Shown: one piece after another, positions 24,970 to 33,002 of the stretch
Layout of the letters: each line of letters begins with the position of its first letter
Position numbering within the stretch: position 1 is the stretch's first letter
Assembly: GCA_946187865.1 (NCBI GenBank)
Contig: CAMHST010000009.1
Span: 1 to 57,328, forward strand
From: an uncultured Bacteroidales bacterium
GTDB lineage: Bacteria > Bacteroidota > Bacteroidia > Bacteroidales > UBA932
Length of the DNA: 57,328 nt
Direction: 5' to 3'
Program-made: the position numbers and the translations under genes
Notes under the pieces: model-generated
Told to the model about the DNA's origin: nothing
The model's database searches: none
The model's input: only the letters and a program-made list of their open reading frames with translations

Positions 24970-25857
24970 ATGAAAAAGATTCTTTTGACTCTGGTCGCCG
25001 CCCTCGCCGTTACGGCTTCGTGGGCGCAGTTCCCCGATTTCAGGCGTTCCATGTCCAAGGAGCAGCTCCGCGCTTTCGGCATCCAGGTGGCCGATACCAT
25101 TAAGCTCTGGCCTAATGGCACTCCGTCGGCATACGATGTCAGCGGAAACCCCATGGCCAGCCGCTTCAGCGAGGCTCTCCTGGAGGCCTATCCCGCCCAG
25201 AACCCCTGCGGCGTAGCGGTGGTCCAGTGTCCCGGCGGCGCCTATATGTTCGAGTCCCAGGACAACGAAGGCCGTGACCTGGCCGCCTGGTTCAACGCCC
25301 GCGGCATAGACTTCTATATGCTCCAGTACCGGCTTCCCGCCGGCAAATATACCACCGTCCCGCTGGAAGACGCCCAGGAGGCCATCCGGCTGGTACGCAG
25401 CCTGGGCCGGGCCACCAAGGTGGGCATCGGCGGCGCCTCCGCCGGCGGTCATCTGGCTTCTACCGCAGCCACCCATTATACGGCCGATTCCCGCCCGGAC
25501 TTCCAGATTCTCTTCTATCCGGTTATTACCATGGATCCCTCCTACACGCATGCTGGCTCCAGGCAGTCCCTGCTGGGAGAGAATCCCTCCCAGGAACTGA
25601 CCGACCTCTACAGCAACGAAAAGCAGGTAACGCCCAATACGCCGCCTGCCTTTATCATGGGCTCCACCAACGATGATACCGTCCCGGTCCGCAATTTCAT
25701 CAACTATTACCTGGCCCTGCTGGACAACGGTGTCAGCGCCTGCCTGCACCTGTATCCCATCGGCGGCCACGGCTGGGGAAACGGCGACAAGTTCATCTAC
25801 AAGCAGGAGTGGACGGCGGAGCTGGACAAATGGCTCCGGGAGGTGGTACTGAAATAG
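24970..25857 (+). CDS. Secreted alpha/beta-hydrolase (acetyl/feruloyl-esterase-like)
   Basis: A 295-residue secreted alpha/beta-hydrolase; signal peptide cleaved near SWA-QF. Residues 86-92 (QCPGGAY) form the oxyanion region, and GGASAGG has nucleophile Ser158. The acid block is STNDDTVPV and the histidine lies in GGHGWGNG. This pattern fits the hormone-sensitive-lipase-like or BD-FAE type xylan esterases of Bacteroidota, which remove acetyl or feruloyl groups. The protein at 29227-30150 is a relative with the same PGG--M and WF-RRGI blocks. The start is at 24970, as the earlier in-frame codon at 24937 lies before the -7 box. It is transcribed alone and ends at a hairpin shared with GH106 copy 2. 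Confidence 0.85.
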   Translation: MKKILLTLVAALAVTASWAQFPDFRRSMSKEQLRAFGIQVADTIKLWPNGTPSAYDVSGNPMASRFSEALLEAYPAQNPCGVAVVQCPGGAYMFESQDNEGRDLAAWFNARGIDFYMLQYRLPAGKYTTVPLEDAQEAIRLVRSLGRATKVGIGGASAGGHLASTAATHYTADSRPDFQILFYPVITMDPSYTHAGSRQSLLGENPSQELTDLYSNEKQVTPNTPPAFIMGSTNDDTVPVRNFINYYLALLDNGVSACLHLYPIGGHGWGNGDKFIYKQEWTAELDKWLREVVLK

Positions 25858-25870
25858 ATTCCGGTCAGTA

Positions 25871-25909
25871 AAAAGGGAGCGGCTCTCTGCGTGAGAGGGC
25901 CGCTCCTTT
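25871..25909. terminator. Hairpin terminator between convergent genes
   Basis: GGGAGCGGCTCTC and GAGAGGGCCGCTCC form a GC-rich stem with a short loop around 25890. A-runs on the left and T-runs on the right allow termination in both directions, for the esterase (+) and GH106 copy 2 (-). Confidence 0.75.
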
Positions 25910-25927
25910 AGCGTTGTCAACCGGCTG

Positions 25928-28900
25928 TCATTGGCGGGAAATCACCTGTACCGGTCCCAGCAGGCCGGCGGGCAGGATGGGCTGTCCGGGCTGTACGCTG
26001 CGGGGAGAGTCCGTAAATGCGATCTTTTCGGGGCAGTCCGGCTGCAGGTCGCCCACCAGGCGGTTCACCCACAGGTTGGCCACTTTCACCTCTACGGTAT
26101 TCTCTCCTTCGCGTGCGGCGGCAGAGATATCTACCCGGTAGGGCTCCTTCCAGGCACGGCCGCAGTACTGGCCGTTTACCCAGACTTCGGCCACATACTT
26201 CACGTCTCCGAGGTCCAGGTACAGTTCTCCGTCGGCCTTAGGAAGGGTGACGGTGTTATTGTAGGAGGCGATGCCGGAGAAATACTTGATGCCGAAGTCG
26301 TCGGATTCCGTGAGAGAACGGAGGGTCTGGAATGTGGCCTGGGCGGGCGCACCGCGGCGTTCCTGGAACTTGACGGTCCAGGAACCGCTTACGGGGGCGA
26401 GTACCTGCTCCGTGACGGCGGGGAGGGTTTCGGAGGCCTTGCCCTTTCCGGCAAAGACCACGAACAGCGCGTCATTGGGAACCAGGTTCAGTTCCACGGT
26501 GGTCCATTCGCCATCCACCTTGTAGGAGGCCTCTTCCACCTTGCCGGTGTCCGGATGCCAGACAGTGGGCTTGCTACCGGCCGTATGGAAGGCCAGGGAC
26601 ACAGTTTCGCTCTTTTCGGTGTACGGTTTGTTGATCCAGTAAATCTCGGCGCCCTTCAGGGTCCGGTGCAGGAAACGGTAGGAATCGTCAATCTTCACAT
26701 CCGGCTGAACGCCGGCCTTGTCCAGGAAGGCCTGCAGGGAGGCGGTCTCCATCACGTTGGCGCGGCCGCTCTCATAGATTTCCTTCACCAGCGAGGCGAA
26801 CTCGTCGGCATCGTCGGAGAGGGAGGCGGGTGCGACGGGACGCATTCCGCCGATCCAGGCGCCGTCCCGGGCCAGGGCGGCCAATTTCCTCAGTACCGGC
26901 AGGGACACCCGGTCCATGTTGCGGTCCATCCAGACCACCTTGTATTCCGTGCCGCTCCTGGAACTGAGCTTGCCCTTGGTGCTCACGATCTGGTTGAGCA
27001 GGGCGTCCTCGCCGCAGTAGTCCCACTGGTAGCCGGCAGGGATGCGGGGCGCCGTCTGGGCGTAGCCGAATTCGAAGGTGACATTGGTGTCTTCTCCGAA
27101 ATAATAGAGGATGTCAGCCACGTTCTTTCCGGCCTGCAGCATAAAGCAGGAGCGGGACATGTAGTCCACCCACGAACCGGCCATCGGGGCCCAGGTGTCG
27201 TGACGGTTGAACCACTGGCCGATACCGGAGAGCGACATGCCCGGAACCAGGTCGTCGGAGGGCTGGTGGGCGCTTTCGTGGATGACGAAGCGGTTGATAC
27301 CGCAGGACATCTCCATGTCGGCGATCTCTTTCAGGTTGCCGGGATAGAAGGAATAGGCGCCGCCGGCAGCCGTCATGGACTCTGCCGCGGCTACGTTCTG
27401 GCCGTAGAGATGGGCTACGGAGGCGGATTCCTTGTCGTCGGCCTTGTACATGCTGCGGTTGAAATGGCCGGCGGCATCTACGTCATAGGCAATCCAGGGG
27501 GCGTTCACCCACATGGCACTCATGGGGATTTCGGCCTTTTTCTTGATGTCCATGCCGTCGCCGGGATAGACGCGGCCGTTCTCGTGCGACTCCGTGTAGC
27601 GGCCTTTCATGCCGTATTCCTTGATGGCGATGTCGGAGAGGCGCTCGTAGTTCTCGGTGAACAGCTCACTGAGGGTCTTTCTCCAGTCGAAGAGGAACTG
27701 GTCGCTCTCCCGGGCCGATCCGATGACCTCGCCGGCGAGGGCGGGCAGCCAGGTATGCAGGTCGTAGCCCCTTCTGGCGGCGAACTGCCCGAACATCCCG
27801 GGCGTCCAGGTCATGATGCCGGCCTCGTAGGAGTCCGTGAGCACGTACTGGATGCCGTGCTGGCCGATCATGCCGCCGGAAGCCTCCTTGTACATGTCCA
27901 GGTAATTGTGGAAGAAACGGGTCCAGGCGTCCGGGTCCAGCTTGTCCACTTCCAGGCCGGTGGCCTCCGCCGGGGCGGGATGGTTCTGCTTGCCGGTGAG
28001 CGACCAGCCGAAGCGGTAGATCTTCCATCGGCCTTCCGGGGCGTTCCAGGACAGTTTCCCGTCCTTCACATTGGCCGTGATGTCAATGACATCGGCCCGA
28101 GAGGGGAAGGCTTCGCCGGTAACGGGCGTGGCTTTGGCGGCGAAATGGCCGGCGGCCTCGGAGAAGCCGGCTTTTTCTTCGGCCTGGTGGATGCGGGAAT
28201 AAGGCAACAGCTCCAGTTCCGTAACGGTGGTGAACTTAGGGGCGGGGGTGGAACCGCCGTAGCCCCAGTTGCTTACGCGAGGCTGCGGATTGGGATAGAT
28301 GACCCGGAAATACCGGGCCGATGTGGCGGGAACGGCTACCGTACTCTGTGAAACGCCTTCCGCCTGCTCCAGGTCGCAGACCTTGGTAAAGGATTTCCCG
28401 TCCTGGCTCATTTCCAGCGACAGTCCGCTGCCGCCGGCATAGCGGACACCGTAAAGGGTGACGGCCTCCGGGAACTGGTACTGGATCCAGGCATGTCCGG
28501 CTTTGGGGTCGGCCGGGAGGTTGAATCCGTTCACGATGTCTTCGTCGGTGAGAAGGGCGAGGGTGGGGGCGCCTCCGCTGGCGGAGACTTTTGCACCCAG
28601 TTCCTGCAAAGACTTGCGCCCTTCCGGCTGGCGGACGGCCACCACGGCGATGTCTTCGTAGTGCTGGTGCGCACCGGCCGCCACGATGTTCACCGAACTG
28701 GTGTTCTCACCCAGGTTCTGGAAGGTGCCGGTGGAAGTAAATGCCTCAGGCAGCGTCATATCTACCTGTCCGCCGCTTACCATGGCCGTGCGCCAGACCA
28801 GTTTTTTCATGGCATCCTCGGGCTTCACCCAGGGACCGCCGGTAGAGGACCAGCCGGGAGAGCTGGCGATGGCCACTTCCAGGTTTAGGGAATCGGCCAG

Positions 28901-29221
28901 GTGCATGGCATGCCGGAAGGCATCTTTCCAGCCGGGGGTCATGTACACCAGGCGGTCTTCCACCACTACCGGCGAGTTCATGGCGGCGTCGAAGGTCTGG
29001 AAACCGCCCAGGCCGATCCGGTGGAACCATTCGATATCTTTTTGGATACCGTCTTTGGTGATGTTTCCGTTCATCCAGTGCCACCAAACGCGGGTGCGGG
29101 CACTCTGGGGAGGGTTGGCCCAGCCTTCTTCCAGTTGCTTCAGCGCAGCGGAGGAATCACCGGAACCGCTGCAGGCGGCCAGTGTGAGCGCCGCAGCCAG
29201 GAGGGAAAGGAATCGTTTCAT
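25928..29221 (-). CDS. GH106-type alpha-L-rhamnosidase (copy 2), lipoprotein
   Basis: A 1097-residue GH106 enzyme with a lipoprotein signal (LAACSG), unlike copy 1, which has an ordinary Sec signal. Signature blocks are RTRVWWHWMNGNITKDGI, PGWSSTGGPWVKPEDAMKKL, SLTGKQNHPAP, TESHENGRVYPGDG and VIHESAHQPSDD. The C-terminal ~130 residues form a beta-sandwich (ASYNNTVTLP, WVNGQYCG, NLWVNRLVGDLQPD). Between about 290 and 345 lies a discoidin-like segment (TSARYFRVIYPN) also found in copy 1. It is the second gene of a two-gene operon: its start is five bases after the stop of the esterase at 29227-30150. The different anchoring suggests that the copies act at different cell locations or on different chain lengths. 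Confidence 0.9.
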   Translation of the reverse strand: MKRFLSLLAAALTLAACSGSGDSSAALKQLEEGWANPPQSARTRVWWHWMNGNITKDGIQKDIEWFHRIGLGGFQTFDAAMNSPVVVEDRLVYMTPGWKDAFRHAMHLADSLNLEVAIASSPGWSSTGGPWVKPEDAMKKLVWRTAMVSGGQVDMTLPEAFTSTGTFQNLGENTSSVNIVAAGAHQHYEDIAVVAVRQPEGRKSLQELGAKVSASGGAPTLALLTDEDIVNGFNLPADPKAGHAWIQYQFPEAVTLYGVRYAGGSGLSLEMSQDGKSFTKVCDLEQAEGVSQSTVAVPATSARYFRVIYPNPQPRVSNWGYGGSTPAPKFTTVTELELLPYSRIHQAEEKAGFSEAAGHFAAKATPVTGEAFPSRADVIDITANVKDGKLSWNAPEGRWKIYRFGWSLTGKQNHPAPAEATGLEVDKLDPDAWTRFFHNYLDMYKEASGGMIGQHGIQYVLTDSYEAGIMTWTPGMFGQFAARRGYDLHTWLPALAGEVIGSARESDQFLFDWRKTLSELFTENYERLSDIAIKEYGMKGRYTESHENGRVYPGDGMDIKKKAEIPMSAMWVNAPWIAYDVDAAGHFNRSMYKADDKESASVAHLYGQNVAAAESMTAAGGAYSFYPGNLKEIADMEMSCGINRFVIHESAHQPSDDLVPGMSLSGIGQWFNRHDTWAPMAGSWVDYMSRSCFMLQAGKNVADILYYFGEDTNVTFEFGYAQTAPRIPAGYQWDYCGEDALLNQIVSTKGKLSSRSGTEYKVVWMDRNMDRVSLPVLRKLAALARDGAWIGGMRPVAPASLSDDADEFASLVKEIYESGRANVMETASLQAFLDKAGVQPDVKIDDSYRFLHRTLKGAEIYWINKPYTEKSETVSLAFHTAGSKPTVWHPDTGKVEEASYKVDGEWTTVELNLVPNDALFVVFAGKGKASETLPAVTEQVLAPVSGSWTVKFQERRGAPAQATFQTLRSLTESDDFGIKYFSGIASYNNTVTLPKADGELYLDLGDVKYVAEVWVNGQYCGRAWKEPYRVDISAAAREGENTVEVKVANLWVNRLVGDLQPDCPEKIAFTDSPRSVQPGQPILPAGLLGPVQVISRQ

Positions 29222-29226
29222 ATTGC

Positions 29227-30150
29227 TTAGTCGATAAAATTAACTGCTTTCATGAAGTTATAAAGGAGGTCGATCCACTCGTTCCACTCTTTCCCGTTAT
29301 ACAGGAGGCCTTCTCCGTGATTGGCGTCGGTGATGAAGTGAAGCTCGGCAGGCAGATGGGCGGCCTGGAATTCCTTGTAAAGGGCGAAGAAATTGTCCGG
29401 AGGGAACAGGTCGAACTCCGGCCCGCAGATGAAGGTGGGTACGGGATGCTCCGGAAGCCCCATACCGGAGGTGCCGTAGATGGGGGCTACAAGGTTGGGA
29501 CGGCTCTCGTCGTCATTGATATACATGACATCGGAGGTGAGCATGCCGCCGGCGGAGAAGCCCATCAGGGCAATCTTCTGCGGGTCGATGCCCAGTTCCG
29601 CCGCATGGGCGCGGACATAGCGCACCGCCTGCCGGCCGTCGTCTCCCTGAATGGTGGGTTCCTGCTTCTGGAGGGGCCGCTCCTGCACCCTGGGGGCAGG
29701 GGATGCGCCCTGTGTCCTCTCCTGGCCCATTTCGGCAAAGCTGAACATGCGGCCGAAGAATTCCATCAGGCTTTTGTTGATCTCTTCCTCATTGTTTCCC
29801 ATGAAATTGGTGCGGTACTTGAGGATGATGCCGGTGATGCCCCGGCGCTGGAACCACTCGGCCACGTTGATACCCTCTTCCTGCCAGGTCAGGTACATAT
29901 TGCCTCCGCCGGGGGCGATGATGACAGCGGCGCCCGTGTCAATGGCCTTCTCCGGCTTGTATACGGTGATGGTGGGCTCGGTTACGTTGTACACCATCGG
30001 ATGGCCGGTCTGGGCATTGGGAAGAACCAATTCCGGGTAGGTGAGGCCTTCTGTTCCGGGGGCCGGTCCGTCATAGATTCTGTAAACTTGCTGGGCGCTC
30101 AGGGACAGTGAGCCGGCGGCAAGGATCAAAGTGAGGATGATTCTTTTCAT
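29227..30150 (-). CDS. Secreted alpha/beta-hydrolase with charged insert
   Basis: A 307-residue secreted esterase (signal cleavage near LSA-QQ). The oxyanion region is APGGGNMY (79-86), the nucleophile elbow GFSAGG has Ser199, and a C-terminal block TDANHGEG supplies the histidine. It resembles the esterase at 24970-25857 but carries an extra Gln/Glu/Arg-rich stretch of about 55 residues (115-170). That may form a lid over the active site. The frame is open upstream to 30513, but that extension has no signal peptide and runs through the divergent promoter; the ATG at 30150 is correct. It heads the operon with GH106 copy 2, so deacetylation and rhamnose removal are probably linked. A minus-strand TAAATTTG box lies at 30172-30179. 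Confidence 0.82.
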   Translation of the reverse strand: MKRIILTLILAAGSLSLSAQQVYRIYDGPAPGTEGLTYPELVLPNAQTGHPMVYNVTEPTITVYKPEKAIDTGAAVIIAPGGGNMYLTWQEEGINVAEWFQRRGITGIILKYRTNFMGNNEEEINKSLMEFFGRMFSFAEMGQERTQGASPAPRVQERPLQKQEPTIQGDDGRQAVRYVRAHAAELGIDPQKIALMGFSAGGMLTSDVMYINDDESRPNLVAPIYGTSGMGLPEHPVPTFICGPEFDLFPPDNFFALYKEFQAAHLPAELHFITDANHGEGLLYNGKEWNEWIDLLYNFMKAVNFID

Positions 30151-30171
30151 GGCTGGTCGTATTGATTTGTA

Positions 30172-30179
30172 CAAATTTA
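30172..30179 (-). promoter_or_regulatory. -7 box for esterase-GH106 operon
   Basis: On the minus strand TAAATTTG, a perfect TAnnTTTG match, 21 bases before the start at 30150. No clear -33 element. Divergent from the promoter at 30285-30316; the 105 bases between hold nothing else I recognise. Confidence 0.65.
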
Positions 30180-30284
30180 GCTGATTGCAGCAGTAAAAAG
30201 ACTTTCCTTCTTGGCGAAAAAACTTGTTCTCTTGACTAAACAGGGCCGGCCGGGCGTCTTCGGGCGCGCGATTCCGCCGGGCCC

Positions 30285-30316
30285 TTTGCTCAAATCTGCA
30301 AAAAATGCGATATTTG
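30285..30316 (+). promoter_or_regulatory. Promoter of GH2 gene at 30344
   Basis: TTTG (30285-30288), a 20-base spacer and GATATTTG (30309-30316), one mismatch in the -7 box. The predicted start of transcription is near 30320, giving a leader of about 24 bases. Confidence 0.6.
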
Positions 30317-30343
30317 CTAAACCAAAACCAATCTTTAACCACA

Positions 30344-32356
30344 ATGAAACGATATTTCTGTTCCGCCCTGGCCCTGCTGATGGCCTCCCTTGCCCTCCAG
30401 GCCCGGGAAGTGAAATCCCTCAACGATGGATGGACCTTTGTCAAAGGCTTCGTGAAAACGGGCCCGGTGGCCGGCGCCTCTTTCGGACGTGGCCCGCAGG
30501 GGGATCCCGTCACCCTTCCGCACTGCTACAATGCCGGCGATTTCCAGACGGAAAACACCTATTACCGGGGCTTCGGCACGTATACCCGCACCCTGGACAT
30601 CCCTGAGGCCTATGCCGGCAAGCGCATCTTCGTTCGCTTCGAAGGGGCCGGGAGCGTGGCCACCGTGCAGGTGAATTCCACCTTCGTCGGGGAGCACAAG
30701 GGCGCCTACAACTCCTTCACTTTCGAAATTACAGACTATGTAAAGCCCGGCGAAAACACCCTGACGGTGGTCTGCAGCAACGCCCCCACCTTTGACGTGG
30801 CGCCTTTTGGCGGCGACTTCAACATCTACGGCGGCCTGTACCGCGACGCCTGGCTGGAAGTGACGGAGCCGGTGTGCATCTCCCCGCTCTACTTCGGCTC
30901 GGACGGTGTGCTCATCTCCCAGAAGACCGGCCGCGAACGGGCCGACCTGAGCGCGGAAATCCACCTGTCCACCCTCACGGACTATGAGGGCTGCGAGGTG
31001 CGCATCGCCGTAAAGGACGCCGCCGGAAAGGTGGTGGCCGAAACCTATTACAACCGCATCTTCAACGACGTGGTGCGCTGCAACCTGGCTGTGGACCGTC
31101 CGCATCTGTGGAACGGAAAGGCAGACCCTTACCTGTATACCGCCGTGGTCACGCTCCTGAAAGACGGCGTGGAAGTGGACCGGGTAGAAGAGCAGATTGG
31201 CCTGCGGTATTACCATGTAGACCGGGAAAAGGGCTTCTTCCTGAACGGGGAGCACTTGAAACTGCGGGGCGTGTCCCGGCATCAGGACTGGGACGGCCTG
31301 GCGTCGGCCCTTACCCGGGAGAATCACCTCACGGATTACGACTTTTTTGACGAGATGGGCGTGAATTCCCTCCGTCTGGCCCACTATCCGCAGGCGCACT
31401 TCATGTTTGAGGAGGCGGACCGCCGCGGCTATGTGGTGTGGGAGGAAATCCCCTTCGTGGGCACCTGGGTGGCCAATCCTGCCTTCGACGACAACCTGGA
31501 GCTCCAGCTTCGGGAAATGATCGCCCAGAACTTCAACCACCCCAGCATCTGCTTCTGGGGCCTGTACAATGAGATTCAAGCCGGGACAGACAAGATTGTG
31601 GCCCGGCTCAACCAGGTGGCCCACCAGATGGACCCGGGGCGGCTCACCACCTGCGCCGTGTATATAGACTCCTCCAACGAGTTCATCCCGGACGTGATGG
31701 CGTTCAACAAGTATTACGGCTGGTACTACGGCAAGAAGGACGACCTCGGCCCCTTCCTGGACAGCTGGCACGCCGAGCATCCCACCGCAGCCGTGGGAAT
31801 CAGCGAATACGGCGCCGGCGCCAGCCCCAAGATGCATGTGGGGCAGTATAAGGAAGAGGAATTCACCGTGTACGACTCTATGGGCAAGAAGCATCCTATG
31901 GAACGCCAGACCGATATCCACCGCGTCCAGTGGCCGGTAATCGCGGAGCGCGACTGGATCTGGGGCTCCTATGTCTGGAACATGTTCGACTTCGGCGCGT
32001 CCGGCCGCTTCGAGGGAGACGCCCCCAACCAGAACGACAAGGGCCTGGTGACCATCGACCGGAAGGTTCGCAAGGATGCCTTCTATTACTATAAGGCCAA
32101 CTGGAACAAGGCAGTGCCCACGGTGCACCTCTGCTCCCGGGAGTACACTGACAGGCAGGAGGAAGTGACCGACATCATCGTATTCACCACCGCCCCCGCC
32201 GCCACCCTGTACCTGAACGGAAAGAAGGTCTCCCAGAAGAAGGCCGATGCCTACGCTACGGTGGAATGGCCTTCCGTCCGGCTCCAGAAGGGCGAGAACA
32301 CCGTCCGGGTGGTAACGGCCCAGGGAGAAGAATCGGCCGTCTGGACTGTTCGTTAA
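30344..32356 (+). CDS. GH2 family beta-galactosidase-like secreted enzyme
   Basis: A 670-residue secreted GH2 glycosidase (signal ends ALQA-RE). Domain order is the sugar-binding sandwich (about 20-190; LNDGWTFVKG, FGTYTRTLDIPEAY, GDFNIYGGLYRDAW), immunoglobulin-like domain (195-300) and TIM barrel (305-590). GVSRHQDWDG marks the barrel start. The acid/base Glu410 is in WGLYNEIQ and the nucleophile Glu488 in GISEYGAG. A short C-terminal beta domain follows. At 670 residues it is the compact form of GH2, lacking the extra C-terminal domains of the GH2 at 11008. Beta-galactosidase is the most likely activity but not certain. The start at 30344 is chosen because the in-frame 30305 lies before the -7 box. 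Confidence 0.85.
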   Translation: MKRYFCSALALLMASLALQAREVKSLNDGWTFVKGFVKTGPVAGASFGRGPQGDPVTLPHCYNAGDFQTENTYYRGFGTYTRTLDIPEAYAGKRIFVRFEGAGSVATVQVNSTFVGEHKGAYNSFTFEITDYVKPGENTLTVVCSNAPTFDVAPFGGDFNIYGGLYRDAWLEVTEPVCISPLYFGSDGVLISQKTGRERADLSAEIHLSTLTDYEGCEVRIAVKDAAGKVVAETYYNRIFNDVVRCNLAVDRPHLWNGKADPYLYTAVVTLLKDGVEVDRVEEQIGLRYYHVDREKGFFLNGEHLKLRGVSRHQDWDGLASALTRENHLTDYDFFDEMGVNSLRLAHYPQAHFMFEEADRRGYVVWEEIPFVGTWVANPAFDDNLELQLREMIAQNFNHPSICFWGLYNEIQAGTDKIVARLNQVAHQMDPGRLTTCAVYIDSSNEFIPDVMAFNKYYGWYYGKKDDLGPFLDSWHAEHPTAAVGISEYGAGASPKMHVGQYKEEEFTVYDSMGKKHPMERQTDIHRVQWPVIAERDWIWGSYVWNMFDFGASGRFEGDAPNQNDKGLVTIDRKVRKDAFYYYKANWNKAVPTVHLCSREYTDRQEEVTDIIVFTTAPAATLYLNGKKVSQKKADAYATVEWPSVRLQKGENTVRVVTAQGEESAVWTVR

Positions 32357-32379
32357 TCCGGAAGGAATTGCTAACTTTG
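32349..32379 (+). promoter_or_regulatory. Promoter abutting mntP start
   Basis: TTCG (32349-32352), a 19-base spacer and TAACTTTG (32372-32379), a perfect -7 box. It ends eight bases before ATG 32388, so the message would have at most a few leader bases. It overlaps the end of the upstream GH2 gene, whose stop is at 32356. Confidence 0.6.
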
Positions 32380-32387
32380 TGCCCGCT

Positions 32388-32966
32388 ATGATGAGTCTTT
32401 GGGAAATCATCCTGATCGCGGTCGCGCTGGCGATGGACTGCTTCACGGTTTCGGTCGTGAGCGGGGTCCTGAAAAAGGAAAGCCGGTGGGGGAATGTCCT
32501 CCGCATGGCTTTCCTTTTCGGCCTTTTCCAGGCGCTGATGCCGCTGGTGGGCTGGCTGGCCATCCACTATTTCCAGGCTAGCGTGGAGGCCTACGACCAC
32601 TGGATCGCCTTCGGCATGCTGGCCGTTATCGGCATCAAGATGATCCGGGATGCCTTTGCCCCGGAAGAGGCGTCGCACCTGGACCCTTCCCGGCTCCGGA
32701 CGCAGCTCCTGCTGGCGGTGGCTACCAGCATCGACGCCCTGGCCGTGGGCATCTCCCTGGCCTGCACCGGGTATGAGCGGGCCCCGCAGCTCACGCTGCC
32801 CCTGGTGGTGATCGGCATCGTCTCTATCGTGTTCAGCCTGGCGGGGAATGCGCTGGGCAGGCGTTTTGGGGAGGCGGTCGCCCGCCGCTGGAAGCCCGAG
32901 CTGGTGGGAGGCCTCATCCTCATCGGCATCGGCATCAAGATCCTGGCGGAACATCTGCTGGGCTAG
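32388..32966 (+). CDS. mntP: MntP-family manganese efflux pump
   Basis: A 192-residue integral membrane protein with six hydrophobic segments. Internal symmetry is visible in the paired membrane motifs AMDCF (near residue 15) and SIDALAVGIS (near 115), the acidic motifs typical of MntP. MntP exports Mn(II) and protects against manganese excess. A second ATG follows immediately at 32391, and either could be used. No Shine-Dalgarno is visible and the -7 box nearly abuts the start. It sits between glycosidase genes without obvious functional connection; no manganese riboswitch (yybP-ykoY) is possible in the 31-base gap before it. Confidence 0.88.
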   Translation: MMSLWEIILIAVALAMDCFTVSVVSGVLKKESRWGNVLRMAFLFGLFQALMPLVGWLAIHYFQASVEAYDHWIAFGMLAVIGIKMIRDAFAPEEASHLDPSRLRTQLLLAVATSIDALAVGISLACTGYERAPQLTLPLVVIGIVSIVFSLAGNALGRRFGEAVARRWKPELVGGLILIGIGIKILAEHLLG

Positions 32967-33002
32967 GATGTAAAAGGCAGGAATTATCTCTCTTTTTTGT
33001 GT

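Noticed and set aside
30151..30513. Extended N-terminus of the esterase at 29227-30150
   Set aside because: It runs through the divergent promoter and has no signal peptide; the ATG at 30150 begins a normal one.
32357..32387. Manganese riboswitch before mntP
   Set aside because: The gap is 31 bases, too short, and contains the promoter.
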